From: Pseudomonadales bacterium
GTDB lineage: Bacteria > Pseudomonadota > Gammaproteobacteria > Pseudomonadales > Pseudohongiellaceae
DNA: 64,000 bases
Direction of reading: 5' to 3'
Assembly (NCBI GenBank): GCA_022821865.1
Contig: JAJECW010000141.1
Coordinates: 81,354-145,353 of the forward strand
How positions within the stretch are numbered: position 1 is the stretch's first letter; the number at the start of each line of letters is the position of its first letter. The notes under the pieces were generated by a model that saw only the letters and a list, made by a program, of their open reading frames with translations, ran no database searches and was not told the DNA's origin. Below are positions 35,712 to 44,647 of this stretch, piece after piece. A program made the position numbers and the translations under genes.

Positions 35712-38700
35712 CTATCGTGACATCGCCTCCCGCAGGGACTGCCGTTCCATACAGCTGAGCGCGTCCGCCACGGGGAGCCAGCCGGGTTGGCCCGCCGCGG
35801 CGCGGAAACTCGCCTCGGCGGGGGTGACGACCGTCGCGTCGTTGGCGCCGCCGGAGAAGGTCTGCGCCACCCGCAGCCAGCGCTCCACGTGGGCCGGGCC
35901 ATGCCAGGTTTCGTTGGCTCTTGCCACCGCCTCGGATCGCAGTTGCGGGGATACGCAGCTACCGGCGGCGAAACCGGGCATCGCATCCGGCCCGAATCCT
36001 CCCGGGGCGGTTTGCGGATTCCAGCGGTTGCTTCCGGTTGCGGTTTGCGGATTCGTGGCGCCCACTTCGCCGGATTGACCCGTTGGCGTGATGCCGCCGA
36101 TGACGGAGCTCGTCGATGTGCCGTCATTGGCCCGTTCCAGACACTCCAGCGCCTCGCGCACCGGCGTCCAGCCGGACCACGACGCCTCGCCATCCTCCGC
36201 CTCCTCCGCCGTGTAGGCCGCGGTCGGCGCGGCGGTCGGCCCCGTCCAGTCCGGCAGCGCCCTGTGGGTGTGCTCGCTCCGGTACGCGATCAGCACCCGG
36301 TACCAGTTCGCGCCGTAGTTCGGGGATTTGTTCGCGTTGGCGTCGTAGTAGCCCTTGACGGTTTTCCACTGGGTGCCGCTCACACAGACGCCGATGGCGA
36401 TCGCCGGGTCGTCGTCGCGCACGGCGACCGTGGCCGTGTCGCCGGGGGGCGAAGCCACCGTGTAGCCCGCGCCGCCGTCGATGCTGACGCTGATCGAGCC
36501 GTCGGGCTCGTCGGCGCCGTCGTCCTCCGTGGCGACGGTCAGGGTCGCGCTGCCGGAAGCGGGCACCGTGACGGTTCTGGATCCGGTGCCCCCGGAAGCC
36601 GCGAAATCGCCGCTCTGGGCCACCGTCACGTCGATGTCCAGCGCCGAGGCCGGCGCCGGGCTGGCGGTGACCGTGAAGCTCGCCGCCGCGCCCTCCGCCA
36701 CATCGCCGCCGGCGGAGATGGAAATCTCGGAAACGGGCTCGTCGTCGTCGCGCACGGCGACCGACGCCGTGTCGTTCGGGGACGAAGCCACCATGTAGCC
36801 CGCGCCGCTGTCGAGGCTGACGCTCACCGAGCCGTCGGGCTCGTCGGCGCTGTCGTTCACCGTGGCCACATCGATGCTGGCGGTGGTCGCGCCCGCGGCG
36901 AGGGTAACCGTGCGGGTTCCCGCGCCGGGGGCATCAAGATAGTCGCCGCTCTGGGTGATGGTGACGTTCACCGTCACGTCGGCGCCCGGCGCGGAGTCGG
37001 CGTGGACCGTGAACGACGCGCCGCCTCCCTCGTCCACGGCGGAACCGGCCGACAGGCTCAGTTCGGGGTCGGGCGGAGGCGGTGGCGGTGCGGGCGGCGG
37101 CGCGGGAGTTTGCGGTTTTTCCAGACACTCCAGCACTTCGCGCACCGGGGTCCAGCCGGACCACAGCTTTTCGCCTTCTTCCGCCTCTTCCGCGGTGAAG
37201 GCCGCGGTCGGCCGCGCCGTGGCGCCCTCCCAGTTCGGCAGCGCCTTTTCCGGGCGCGCCAGCCGGTAGGCGATCAGCACGCGGTACCAGTTCGCGCCGT
37301 AGTTGGGGGATTTGTTCGCGTTGGCATCGTAGTAGCCCGCCACCCGGTCCCACTGGGCGTCGCTCACGCAGGAGGCGGGCGGCGGGTTGCCGGTTTTTGT
37401 GTCGCTGGTGTCCGTGTCGCCGCCATTGCCGTCTTTCGCGGAAACCTGGGTCACCGCGTCCCGCTGGGCCTCTGCCTGGACTTCCCCCCTGATCGTGAAG
37501 GTCCGGCTGTGCCCGTAGGACGCCTCGTCATGGCCGTACAGTAAGGTGCCCACCGGCCTGGCGAGCGTGACGATGATCGTTTCGTCCCCTTCGGTTTCGC
37601 CGTCACGCAAATAGCGAATATAGAAATTCGTCCTGTCGAAGCCCGCGGGCCGGGCGGTCCCCTGGTCGCTGTCGTTGGCCATTGAACAGCCGTCTGGACC
37701 AATTACCAGGGGGTGGTTGCTGTGGTTGGTCACCGAGTAGTCCACATTCGGCGTCGCGGTGCCGGTGAAACAGAGCTGGAAACCATAGTCATTGGAAGAC
37801 GGCACGATACCCGTGGGCGCGATGACATTGCGCACAATCGCGAAATGCCCCCGGTCCCCCTCCGGTGCGGTCAGATCCCCGTATGCCGAGGGCGCGATGA
37901 AATCACTGGTGCTGCGCCGCGGACCCAGGACCGGACTGATCGTGGGCGTAACAAATGCCACCTTATTCCCGTTTCCATCGGTATAATGGGCATTCACACT
38001 GATCCCCTTGCCCACATCATCTTGCGTCAGGGTGTAGGTTGTGGCCGATGCCCCTGTTTTTTGTGTGATCCGCCGACCATTGAAAACCTGAATCCATTCG
38101 TAGCTCCTTATCGTGCCGTTACCGTCCGGGTCATCGGCAATCCGCGCCACCGTCAGCGTCTCCCACAACCGGAGCGTGCCCTGAACCTCAAAGGTGGCCT
38201 TGCCGGTGTCTTCAGTGACCGTGATTGTCAGTTTACTGGGTGTCCCCAGATTGACGACGCTGGTGTCGTCAATCGTCAGAATGATCGTCTCGCCATTGTC
38301 GCTGGTACTGTCATCGGCCACCGTAAACGGAAAAAACACCTTGCCGAACCGCGCCGTCCCAGCCGGAATCGTGAAGGTCGCGGTCCCGTTCGCGTAAGTG
38401 ACACCGTCGCCGAAACTGTAGTCCGTACCATGCGTCGCCGTCCCGGTAACGGTCACAGTGACCGCAAGCGCCTGGGACACCGCCTGGGTTATCTGCAAGC
38501 CCAGCTGATCCCGAGAACCTTCAGCCAAATTCCAGGCGCCGTTAAAACCACTTGTCCAAAATATATTGGGCAAGGTGCCCTGCGCCTGAACGGCACCCGT
38601 CCCCGCAACCAACAGACACAGTATCGGCAATAACCACCGCGCCTTGTGCCAGGGTGTTGGAAAAGACCCGGCGAACCGCCGCCATGGCGCACGACAGCAG

Positions 38701-38792
38701 GGACTGGAAAATTCGGATCGGGTGTCTGGAGAACCCGGTCGAAAGGAAAGGGAACCGGAACCTGACGCAGGGGCGGCGCCGGAAACGCTCAT
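35712..38792 (-). CDS. Large secreted Calx-beta protein with repeated C-x-YYDANANK modules
   Basis: The 1026-residue protein is probably exported: hydrophobic segment ARWLLPILCLLVAGTGAVQAQ lies at residues ~50-71 behind a long N-terminal region. Calx-beta-like domains follow at about 75-195, 295-440, 580-690 and 690-790. Two copies of an unnamed ~85-residue module (YYDANANKSPNYGANWYRV ... SGWTPVREALECLE) occur near 490-570 and 800-885, with a divergent third at the C-terminus. A proline run precedes the second Calx-beta block. The ATG at 38792 has no good ribosome site; a better one precedes ATG 38908, across a microsatellite. Adhesion is a plausible role, inferred only. Confidence 0.85.
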   Translation of the reverse strand: MSVSGAAPASGSGSLSFRPGSPDTRSEFSSPCCRAPWRRFAGSFPTPWHKARWLLPILCLLVAGTGAVQAQGTLPNIFWTSGFNGAWNLAEGSRDQLGLQITQAVSQALAVTVTVTGTATHGTDYSFGDGVTYANGTATFTIPAGTARFGKVFFPFTVADDSTSDNGETIILTIDDTSVVNLGTPSKLTITVTEDTGKATFEVQGTLRLWETLTVARIADDPDGNGTIRSYEWIQVFNGRRITQKTGASATTYTLTQDDVGKGISVNAHYTDGNGNKVAFVTPTISPVLGPRRSTSDFIAPSAYGDLTAPEGDRGHFAIVRNVIAPTGIVPSSNDYGFQLCFTGTATPNVDYSVTNHSNHPLVIGPDGCSMANDSDQGTARPAGFDRTNFYIRYLRDGETEGDETIIVTLARPVGTLLYGHDEASYGHSRTFTIRGEVQAEAQRDAVTQVSAKDGNGGDTDTSDTKTGNPPPASCVSDAQWDRVAGYYDANANKSPNYGANWYRVLIAYRLARPEKALPNWEGATARPTAAFTAEEAEEGEKLWSGWTPVREVLECLEKPQTPAPPPAPPPPPPDPELSLSAGSAVDEGGGASFTVHADSAPGADVTVNVTITQSGDYLDAPGAGTRTVTLAAGATTASIDVATVNDSADEPDGSVSVSLDSGAGYMVASSPNDTASVAVRDDDEPVSEISISAGGDVAEGAAASFTVTASPAPASALDIDVTVAQSGDFAASGGTGSRTVTVPASGSATLTVATEDDGADEPDGSISVSIDGGAGYTVASPPGDTATVAVRDDDPAIAIGVCVSGTQWKTVKGYYDANANKSPNYGANWYRVLIAYRSEHTHRALPDWTGPTAAPTAAYTAEEAEDGEASWSGWTPVREALECLERANDGTSTSSVIGGITPTGQSGEVGATNPQTATGSNRWNPQTAPGGFGPDAMPGFAAGSCVSPQLRSEAVARANETWHGPAHVERWLRVAQTFSGGANDATVVTPAEASFRAAAGQPGWLPVADALSCMERQSLREAMSR

Positions 38793-38805
38793 GACAGCAG
38801 AGCCG

Positions 38806-38878
38806 GCTTGGCTTGGCTTGGCTTGGCTTGGCTTGGCTTGGCTTGGCTTGGCTTGGCTTGGCTTGGCTTGGCTTGGCT
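38806..38878. repeat. Pentanucleotide microsatellite (GCTTG)14
   Basis: Fourteen complete GCTTG units plus GCT lie 14 bp upstream of the annotated ATG of the Calx-beta gene (CAAGC on the coding strand). On the coding strand, ATG at 38908 with AAAAGG 9 bases upstream reads through the repeat as S-Q-A-K-P units. The distance from that ATG to the downstream ATG is 116 bases, so it is presently out of frame; loss of one unit would join the frames. Confidence 0.9.
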
Positions 38879-38999
38879 AACAGGATGATGCGGTTGGATT
38901 ATTTTCATTGTCAAGTGCCTTTTCGGAATCCTCGCTTTTTTTGTGCGCCTCATTCACGCGCCGGGAAGTCTACCATAGAACCTTCCCTCCCGGCACACG

Positions 39000-39323
39000 C
39001 TACCCGGATTCCCCTGCGGCCTTGTCGAGCATGGGTTGCAATTCGCCCTTCTCGTGCATTTCGGTGACGATGTCGCAGCCGCCGACGAGTTCGCCGTCGA
39101 TGAAGAGCTGGGGGAAGGTGGGCCAGTTGGAGACCTTGGGAAGGTTTGCCCTGATTTCCGGATTGCCGAGCACGTCGACATAGGCGAAGCGCTTGCCGCA
39201 TTGCATCAGCGCCTGGGTGACCTGGGCCGAGAAGCCGCATTGCGGCATCTGCGGGCTGCCCTTCATGTACAGCAGGATGCTGTTGTCGCTGATCTGGTCC
39301 TTGATGGTCTGCTCGATGCTCAT
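39000..39323 (-). CDS. grxD: Monothiol glutaredoxin (Grx4 type)
   Basis: This 107-residue protein has the monothiol active site CGFS near residue 29 within PQMPQCGFSAQ, plus WPTFPQLFIDGELVGGCDI for glutathione binding. Such proteins carry or deliver iron-sulfur clusters. The length is standard. It is on its own between the Calx-beta gene and decayed fragments. Confidence 0.97.
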   Translation of the reverse strand: MSIEQTIKDQISDNSILLYMKGSPQMPQCGFSAQVTQALMQCGKRFAYVDVLGNPEIRANLPKVSNWPTFPQLFIDGELVGGCDIVTEMHEKGELQPMLDKAAGESG

Positions 39324-39438
39324 GATGGTTCGCCTTGCCCGGGGATGAAGGAAAGCCGAGTGTACTAGCTGTGCCCTGATTTGTCATGGCGACAGCGGCA
39401 ATTCCCGCCCGCGGTCTTTCGGGACCTTGTAGCGCGGT

Positions 39439-39729
39439 TCAGGCTTTCGATCCGCTGCGCCGGCCGGCCTTCGCCCAGAGCTTCTCGCTCGCAATTCGCG
39501 CTCCCGCCGCGAGAGACACCAGCTTGGCATACACGATCTTCTCATCCACCGCGCCAAATCCGGCGAAGGTGGAAAATCCACAGTCCGTTCCCGCCAGCAC
39601 CCGCTCTCGGCCGACGATATCCGCGAACTTGCAGATTCGTTCCGCGACCAGTTCCGGATGCTCGATGAAGTTCGTGGTCGAATCGATGTCGGGGCGAGCG
39701 CGGTACAACTCATTTGCGCGGCCATGCAT
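39439..39729 (-). pseudogene. C-terminal fragment of a MetE-like methyltransferase
   Basis: The 96-residue frame contains IDSTTNFIEHPELVAERI and VLAGTDCGFSTFAGFG, which are characteristic of the C-terminal zinc-site region (the cysteine and following residues) of cobalamin-independent methionine-synthase-like proteins (COG0620). Full-length relatives have ~350 residues. Upstream of about 39705 the similarity stops abruptly, so the 5' two thirds are gone. Confidence 0.75.
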
Positions 39730-39832
39730 TCGGGCTATTATTGCATTCGCAGTACATAAGATGCACTCGGAATGTTTTCCGGTAATTTCATGCGGCGTCC
39801 ACGGGCTATTGGAGAGAATTCAGGAAGAAGGC

Positions 39833-40167
39833 ATGGGTGCGGCCTGTCACGAGTCGAACAGAAATCTTGTTCTGGAATTTCATCGGAAGCTGGATCAGTG
39901 TCCCGTGGCGGACATACATTCAGTGCTCGAACGCTATTACGCGGAAGATTCACCGGCTGGCCCGGAATGAAAGCGAGCATCAGCAATGACGGCTGGATGG
40001 GCATTGCCCCCTCGAACCAGCCAATCACCATGCGCAGCCTGGATTTCTGGCGCTGTGAGAACGACCTGATACGGGAAAACTGGGTATTGGTGGACTTGCT
40101 GTCAGTCTATGACCAGATCGGTGTCGACGTGTTTTCGCGGATGCGGGAATACGTTCAACCACTGTAG
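39833..40167 (+). pseudogene. Broken SnoaL-like/ester cyclase gene
   Basis: Two short overlapping frames seem to be pieces of one gene. The first (39833-39970) ends with VLEFHRKLDQCPVADIHSVLERYYAED, like the N-terminus of SnoaL-type ester cyclases. The second (39967-40167) reads GWMGIAPSNQPITMRSLDFW and IRENWVLVDLLSVYDQIGVD, like the C-terminal half. The central ~40 residues are missing and the frame shifts, so it is most likely inactive. It converges on the hyuB-like gene with a 13-bp overlap. Confidence 0.65.
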
Positions 40168-41684
40168 CCGAAGCCGCCGCCGCCGGGAGTGGCGAGGCGG
40201 AGGCGGTCGCCCGGGGCTACCTTGAGCGTGCACTTGGCGGGTATCGGTTTGCCGTTGAGATGGTTTTCTCCCGTCCGGCCCGGCTTGCCGCCGTGCAGCC
40301 CCCAGGGGGGAATCTTGCGGCGCTCGGTGAGCAGGCTCAGGGATGCCGGCGCCAGAAACTCGTATTCGCGCACCAGGCCGTTGCCGCCGCGATGGCGGCC
40401 TTCTCCTCCGCTGCCCGGACGCAGGGCATAGCGCAACACCCGCAGGGGGTAGTGCGTCTCGACGCTTTCCACCGGGGTGTTGAGGGTATTGGTCATATGG
40501 CTGTGGCGGGCGTCGGACCCCGGCCCACCGGGGCCCGCGCCCATGCCGCCGGCGAGGGTTTCATAGTAATCCCAACGAGGAGTAGAGGAAGACCCCGCAT
40601 TGCCCATGGCGACATTGTTCATGGTGCCCTGGCTGGCGGCGGGAATCCGTTGCGGCAGGGCCTGGGCCAGGGCGCCGAAGATCAGGTCCACCAGGCGCAT
40701 GGAAGTTTCCACATTGCCCGCCGCCACCGCCGCGGGAGAACGGGCGTTGAGCACCGAACCCTTGCGCGTTATCAGATTCAGTGGCCTGAACAGCCCGTCA
40801 CAAACCGGAACCCGGGGCGGCAACAGGCAGCGGAAGCAATAATAGGCCGCCGCCGCGACCACTGGTTCAGGACAATTGAGATTGCCGCGCACCTGGTCCG
40901 CGCTGGCGGAAAAATCGAGTTCCGCGCTATCGCCGCCGAGGCGCAGCGTGACTTCCAATGACACCGGACGGTCGCTGAAACCGTCATCGTCAAGGTAATC
41001 GCGAAACGTGTATTCGCCCGGGGCCAACTCCTCCAGCGCCCTGCGGGAGAGTCGCCCGGCATAATCATTGAGTTCGGCGATGCCCGCCAGGTACTGTTCG
41101 CCGCCGAGTGATTCCAGCAATTCCCCGAGCCGTTGCGCACCCACCTCATTGGCGCCTGCCTGGGCGGCAAAATCGCCTCCGGGCCCGTGGTTCGAGTCCG
41201 GCAAAACCACATCCTGCCGCAACTCCCCGGCCCGATACAGCAGCGTGGGGGGAATGATCCGGCCTTCCTCGGCAAGAGTCCGGGAAAGTGGCATGGAGCC
41301 CGGGGTATCGCAGCCGATATTGGCGTGATGGGCGCGATTGGCGGCAAATCCGGCAAGCCGTCCTTGATGGAAAACCGGCGCCACCAGGGTCACATCGGGC
41401 AAATGGGTGCCGCCCAGATAAGGGTCGTTGAACACCAGCATGTCGCCCTCTTCCCAGTCGAATTTCCGCACCACACCGCGCATGGCGAAGGCCATGCTGC
41501 CGAGATGCACGGGAATATGCGCCGCTTGGGCGAAGAGCCGGCCGTCTGCGTCGAACAACGCGCAGGAAAAATCGAGCCGATCCTTGATATTGGGCGAAAA
41601 CGCCGCGCGCCGCAGCACCACGCCCATCTCGTCGCATATGGCGGCCACCCGGCTGGCAAACAGGTTCAGTTCAACTACGTTCAT
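40155..41684 (-). CDS. Hydantoinase B/5-oxoprolinase family protein
   Basis: The 509-residue protein matches HyuB, the ATP-dependent hydantoinase/oxoprolinase beta subunit: MGVVLRRAAFSPNIKDRLDFSC-type N-terminus, NDPYLGGTHLPD, ANRAHHANIGCDTPGSM and the glycine-rich C-terminus PGGGGFGYSG. HyuB normally works with HyuA, the ATP-binding subunit; no hyuA lies next to it. The partner may be elsewhere or lost. The product is full length. Confidence 0.93.
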   Translation of the reverse strand: MNVVELNLFASRVAAICDEMGVVLRRAAFSPNIKDRLDFSCALFDADGRLFAQAAHIPVHLGSMAFAMRGVVRKFDWEEGDMLVFNDPYLGGTHLPDVTLVAPVFHQGRLAGFAANRAHHANIGCDTPGSMPLSRTLAEEGRIIPPTLLYRAGELRQDVVLPDSNHGPGGDFAAQAGANEVGAQRLGELLESLGGEQYLAGIAELNDYAGRLSRRALEELAPGEYTFRDYLDDDGFSDRPVSLEVTLRLGGDSAELDFSASADQVRGNLNCPEPVVAAAAYYCFRCLLPPRVPVCDGLFRPLNLITRKGSVLNARSPAAVAAGNVETSMRLVDLIFGALAQALPQRIPAASQGTMNNVAMGNAGSSSTPRWDYYETLAGGMGAGPGGPGSDARHSHMTNTLNTPVESVETHYPLRVLRYALRPGSGGEGRHRGGNGLVREYEFLAPASLSLLTERRKIPPWGLHGGKPGRTGENHLNGKPIPAKCTLKVAPGDRLRLATPGGGGFGYSG

Positions 41685-41764
41685 TCGTTTTTCGCCGGAG
41701 GAAATGGGAGGGGTCCATCACACGGGATAGTTTACCGCACATGAATTCTGGACAGGAAAATTCA

Positions 41765-42796
41765 TCAGTTTTCACAATCCGGGTTCTCATCCGCGCAACG
41801 ATAATAATTCGCCGGGTCGATATGGCGAAACAACGCGGTTTCGATTTGTTTCAGCCAGGATGCCTCATCAGGATGTTGCAGCGCCACTACGCCGTTTCGG
41901 GTTCGGGTTTCCCGGGCGAAGAGGGCTTCATCGGGATAGAGCTTGAGGATGTTGCGAAAATAGTCCGCGGGCATGCGGAACAGGCCGGTACTCACGGAAT
42001 GAAGCCGCCGGGAGTCGAGACGGCTGAAAACCAGTTCGAACAATTCCCCGCAGGCGTCCGGATTCGTATCCGGCATCAGCGGTTCAAATCTTATGGCAAC
42101 CGGCCAGCCGGCGTCCTGCAGCCGCCCGAGGGCGGCCAGGCGCTTTTCGATGGCCGGGACGCCATGTTCCCAGCGCGCCGCCGCCGCCGGGGTGGTGAAG
42201 CTCATGGCGACGATGCAGTTCGAAATCGGGTCCCGCTTCAGCAAACCGCCAATCTGGGTGCTTTTGGTGCGCAATTCGAGAACCGCCCGGGGCCGCGCCG
42301 CGAACCAGGGAACAAAGTATTCGGCAAAGCCGCTGAGGGGCTCGAATGCAAGGCTGTCGCAGTCGTAGCCGCTGTAGAAGACCTGCCCGGCGCCGGGCGC
42401 GGCCTCTCCCGGAAGGGTGGTGTCGGCAAGCGTCTGCTCGACCGCGGCGGCGAAATCTTCGTAGTTCACGAACAGCACACAATGGGCGCTGCGGTACATG
42501 CCTTGCAGGAAGCAGTAGCGGCAGTCATAGATGCAGTTGAGCATGTGGGAGAAGTAGTGGCTGCCGGCGGCTTCGAAGCCGTAGCCTCCCGGTGCGGGCA
42601 GTACCTTGCGGCCGTGCTTGCGGGCGAGAATCAGGGCGGGATTTTCTTTTTGCAGCCGGAAATTCCGGGACTTGCGATTGAAGATTTCGCCGTAGCGTTC
42701 ACATTCGATCCGCGGCAGGTCCCGGTGGCGTTCGAGAATCGCATGGGTTCTCGGGTGCTCCCGCACCGCCGATTCAAAATAGATGGCCGAAAACAT
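41765..42796 (-). CDS. Radical SAM protein, spore photoproduct lyase (SplB) family
   Basis: The 343-residue protein has the radical SAM cluster CIYDCRYC near residues 88-95, followed by FLQGMYRS. The flanking phrases SHYFSHMLN, VFYSGYDCDSLAF and IRFEPLMPD are typical of the SPL-like family. In spore-formers SplB repairs the thymine spore photoproduct, but homologues also occur in non-sporulating bacteria, where the substrate is unknown. It is followed upstream by a nucleoside-phosphorylase-like gene 12 bp away, so the two may act together on nucleic acid or nucleosides. Confidence 0.88.
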   Translation of the reverse strand: MFSAIYFESAVREHPRTHAILERHRDLPRIECERYGEIFNRKSRNFRLQKENPALILARKHGRKVLPAPGGYGFEAAGSHYFSHMLNCIYDCRYCFLQGMYRSAHCVLFVNYEDFAAAVEQTLADTTLPGEAAPGAGQVFYSGYDCDSLAFEPLSGFAEYFVPWFAARPRAVLELRTKSTQIGGLLKRDPISNCIVAMSFTTPAAAARWEHGVPAIEKRLAALGRLQDAGWPVAIRFEPLMPDTNPDACGELFELVFSRLDSRRLHSVSTGLFRMPADYFRNILKLYPDEALFARETRTRNGVVALQHPDEASWLKQIETALFRHIDPANYYRCADENPDCEN

Positions 42797-42808
42797 GGGA
42801 TACCGCCT

Positions 42809-43624
42809 TCAGGTAGCCGGCTCGTTCGAGTCCGCCTCGCCAGACATCATCGCCCCGGCAAGTTCAGCTTCCAGCGCCGCCATCAACGCACCGGCATTGT
42901 GATAGCGCTTGCTCGCCAGCACCGCGAGCCGCCGCTCCATGTCCAGGGCGAGGAAGCGCCGGCAAAGCTTTGCCAGGGCAGCCTTGCGGGTGGCGCTGAA
43001 ATGGTACTTCCCCAGCAACTCCCGATATTCGGCGGGCAGGCTGCGCCAACGGGCAAACCTGGCGCTGCGCTCGCGCAAATAGCCCACCAGCGTGTGAATT
43101 TCCGATTTCCGGGCGCCGATCAACGAGGAAACCCGCCCGCGCCTGAAGTCGGCAAGCGGATGCTCCGGGTTGTCCGACACGATCTTGTAGACAAAAACCA
43201 GATCCGGGGCGACCAGGCGGCTCGCCGCGGCAAAGAAACCGGCCGCTTCCATGTCATAGGCGGCGTCTTCGGCATATCCGGTTTCCGCTTCGCTGACGGT
43301 AATCAGATTGCCGCCCGGCAGTTTCAGACCTGTCGGCGATGGCCAATGCCGCTTTCCGGTTGACCGATCTTCTATCCGATGAATCAGCAGCCCCGTTCCC
43401 ACCGCGGCGTTGCCATGCCCTGCAACCCCGATATTCAGCCAGGCGCATCCGGGGCGCCGTTCCTGCAAATAGCGCACCCCCGCCGCCGCCCGCTCGGCAC
43501 CCGAACCCGTGACCACCAGCGACAATCCCTCCTCATCCCCAAAGCAGGGAAACTCCCCCCGCGGCAGCATCTCCCCAAGCCCGAACCACGCAATCAGCCG
43601 CTCCGCCTCCAAGCGGTGGGCCAC
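42809..43624 (-). CDS. Nucleoside phosphorylase-like protein (start uncertain)
   Basis: The product resembles the purine nucleoside phosphorylase/MTA-SAH nucleosidase superfamily: LVVAHRLEAERLI at the N-terminus, SGSGAERA, WLNIGVAGHG and YDMEAAGFF (the Met-Glu that contacts ribose). A ~90-residue C-terminal extension is lysine/arginine-rich. The start is unclear. GTG at 43624 (272 codons with the stop) is chosen from alignment with memory of relatives; a CTG at 43630 has better spacing, and the frame is open to ATG 43798 across a repeat copy. It is paired with the SplB-like gene. Confidence 0.78.
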   Translation of the reverse strand: MAHRLEAERLIAWFGLGEMLPRGEFPCFGDEEGLSLVVTGSGAERAAAGVRYLQERRPGCAWLNIGVAGHGNAAVGTGLLIHRIEDRSTGKRHWPSPTGLKLPGGNLITVSEAETGYAEDAAYDMEAAGFFAAASRLVAPDLVFVYKIVSDNPEHPLADFRRGRVSSLIGARKSEIHTLVGYLRERSARFARWRSLPAEYRELLGKYHFSATRKAALAKLCRRFLALDMERRLAVLASKRYHNAGALMAALEAELAGAMMSGEADSNEPAT

Positions 43625-43693
43625 TACCAGGTTGACAGTTGCCTCTTTCTTCCATCCGGAGAAATCGGACGCTGGAGTTTCCCCCGGGGGAGC

Positions 43694-43766
43694 GTGCCGG
43701 TGCCGGGAAGGGGCCCGCCATTCCCCGGGAGATTCTGCGACTGCGCTTCGCTGCGCGCAGAATGAC
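43694..43766. repeat. GTCATTCTGCGC dispersed repeat, partial copy
   Basis: The right half (GGGAGATTCTGCGACTGCGC... to AATGAC at 43766) is clear. The left half is degraded. It lies between the phosphorylase-like and glycosyltransferase genes. Confidence 0.7.
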
Positions 43767-43775
43767 AGGTGGTTG

Positions 43776-44591
43776 CTACTCATGCGACAAGGCTCCAAAT
43801 TCCTCCAAAATTTCCAGATTGCCGCGCTTTCTGGCGCCGTTGATCAATATCCGGCATTTCTCCCGCAAAATCGCCGCCGCCGCTTCCCGTTGCTCAACAC
43901 GCAAGTCACTCCCCGCGAGCAAGCCGCGCAGGGCCCGCACCCGGAACCGGTCCATGCCCCAATGCCGGCGCGAAAGCTGATCATCATGCCCCCCGTACCT
44001 GCGCAGCAGTGGTTCGTCGACATGGAGCACCGGGTAGCGGCTGCAGATGCGCAGCCAGAGATCATAATCCTCACAGGCTGGCAGATCTTCGTTGAAACCG
44101 CCGACTTCGTCCAGCAGGCTCTTCTCAATCACCGCCGCGGACGGGGAAATCACGCATCGCGGCAGGCAATGCTCGAATATCCACCCGCCCCGCTTGCGAT
44201 GCCGGTCAGCCGGATTCACCCTGCGGCCGTTGCGAATCCAGATCTCGTCGCCATGGATCAGGCGATGCCCGGGATTTTCCGCCAGCGCCTCGAACTGGAC
44301 CCGGAGCTTTTCAGGCAGCCATTCATCGTCGGAATCGAGCAGGGCGATCCAGTCACAGCCGCAATGGCGAATCCCGAGATTACGCGCCGCGCTGACGCCC
44401 CGGTTTTCCTGCCGCAGGTAGCTGACTCCGGGGTAGCCCGCCACCAGATTGGCGGTGGCGTCGCTCGAACCGTCATCGACCACGAAAACCTGCCGGGGCG
44501 GCAAGCTCTGGGCAAACACCGAATCAAGCGCCCGGCCCAGCGTATGCGCACGATTGAAAGTCGGAATCACCACTCCCAACGATATTGGCAT
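43776..44591 (-). CDS. Glycosyltransferase family 2
   Basis: The 271-residue protein has a GT-A fold: VVIPTFNRAHTLGRALDSV at the N-terminus, VDDGSSD, NRGVSAARNLG and the metal-binding LLDSDDEWLP. The acceptor-side ED motif lies in ACEDYDLWLR. It transfers an activated sugar to an unknown acceptor, perhaps in envelope polysaccharide, but no other polysaccharide genes are nearby. Confidence 0.93.
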   Translation of the reverse strand: MPISLGVVIPTFNRAHTLGRALDSVFAQSLPPRQVFVVDDGSSDATANLVAGYPGVSYLRQENRGVSAARNLGIRHCGCDWIALLDSDDEWLPEKLRVQFEALAENPGHRLIHGDEIWIRNGRRVNPADRHRKRGGWIFEHCLPRCVISPSAAVIEKSLLDEVGGFNEDLPACEDYDLWLRICSRYPVLHVDEPLLRRYGGHDDQLSRRHWGMDRFRVRALRGLLAGSDLRVEQREAAAAILREKCRILINGARKRGNLEILEEFGALSHE

Positions 44592-44647
44592 GTCACCCCC
44601 CCCTCCCCTGTTTTCCTGAAGAGATCCCGCGGGCCCGCACCACGTGA

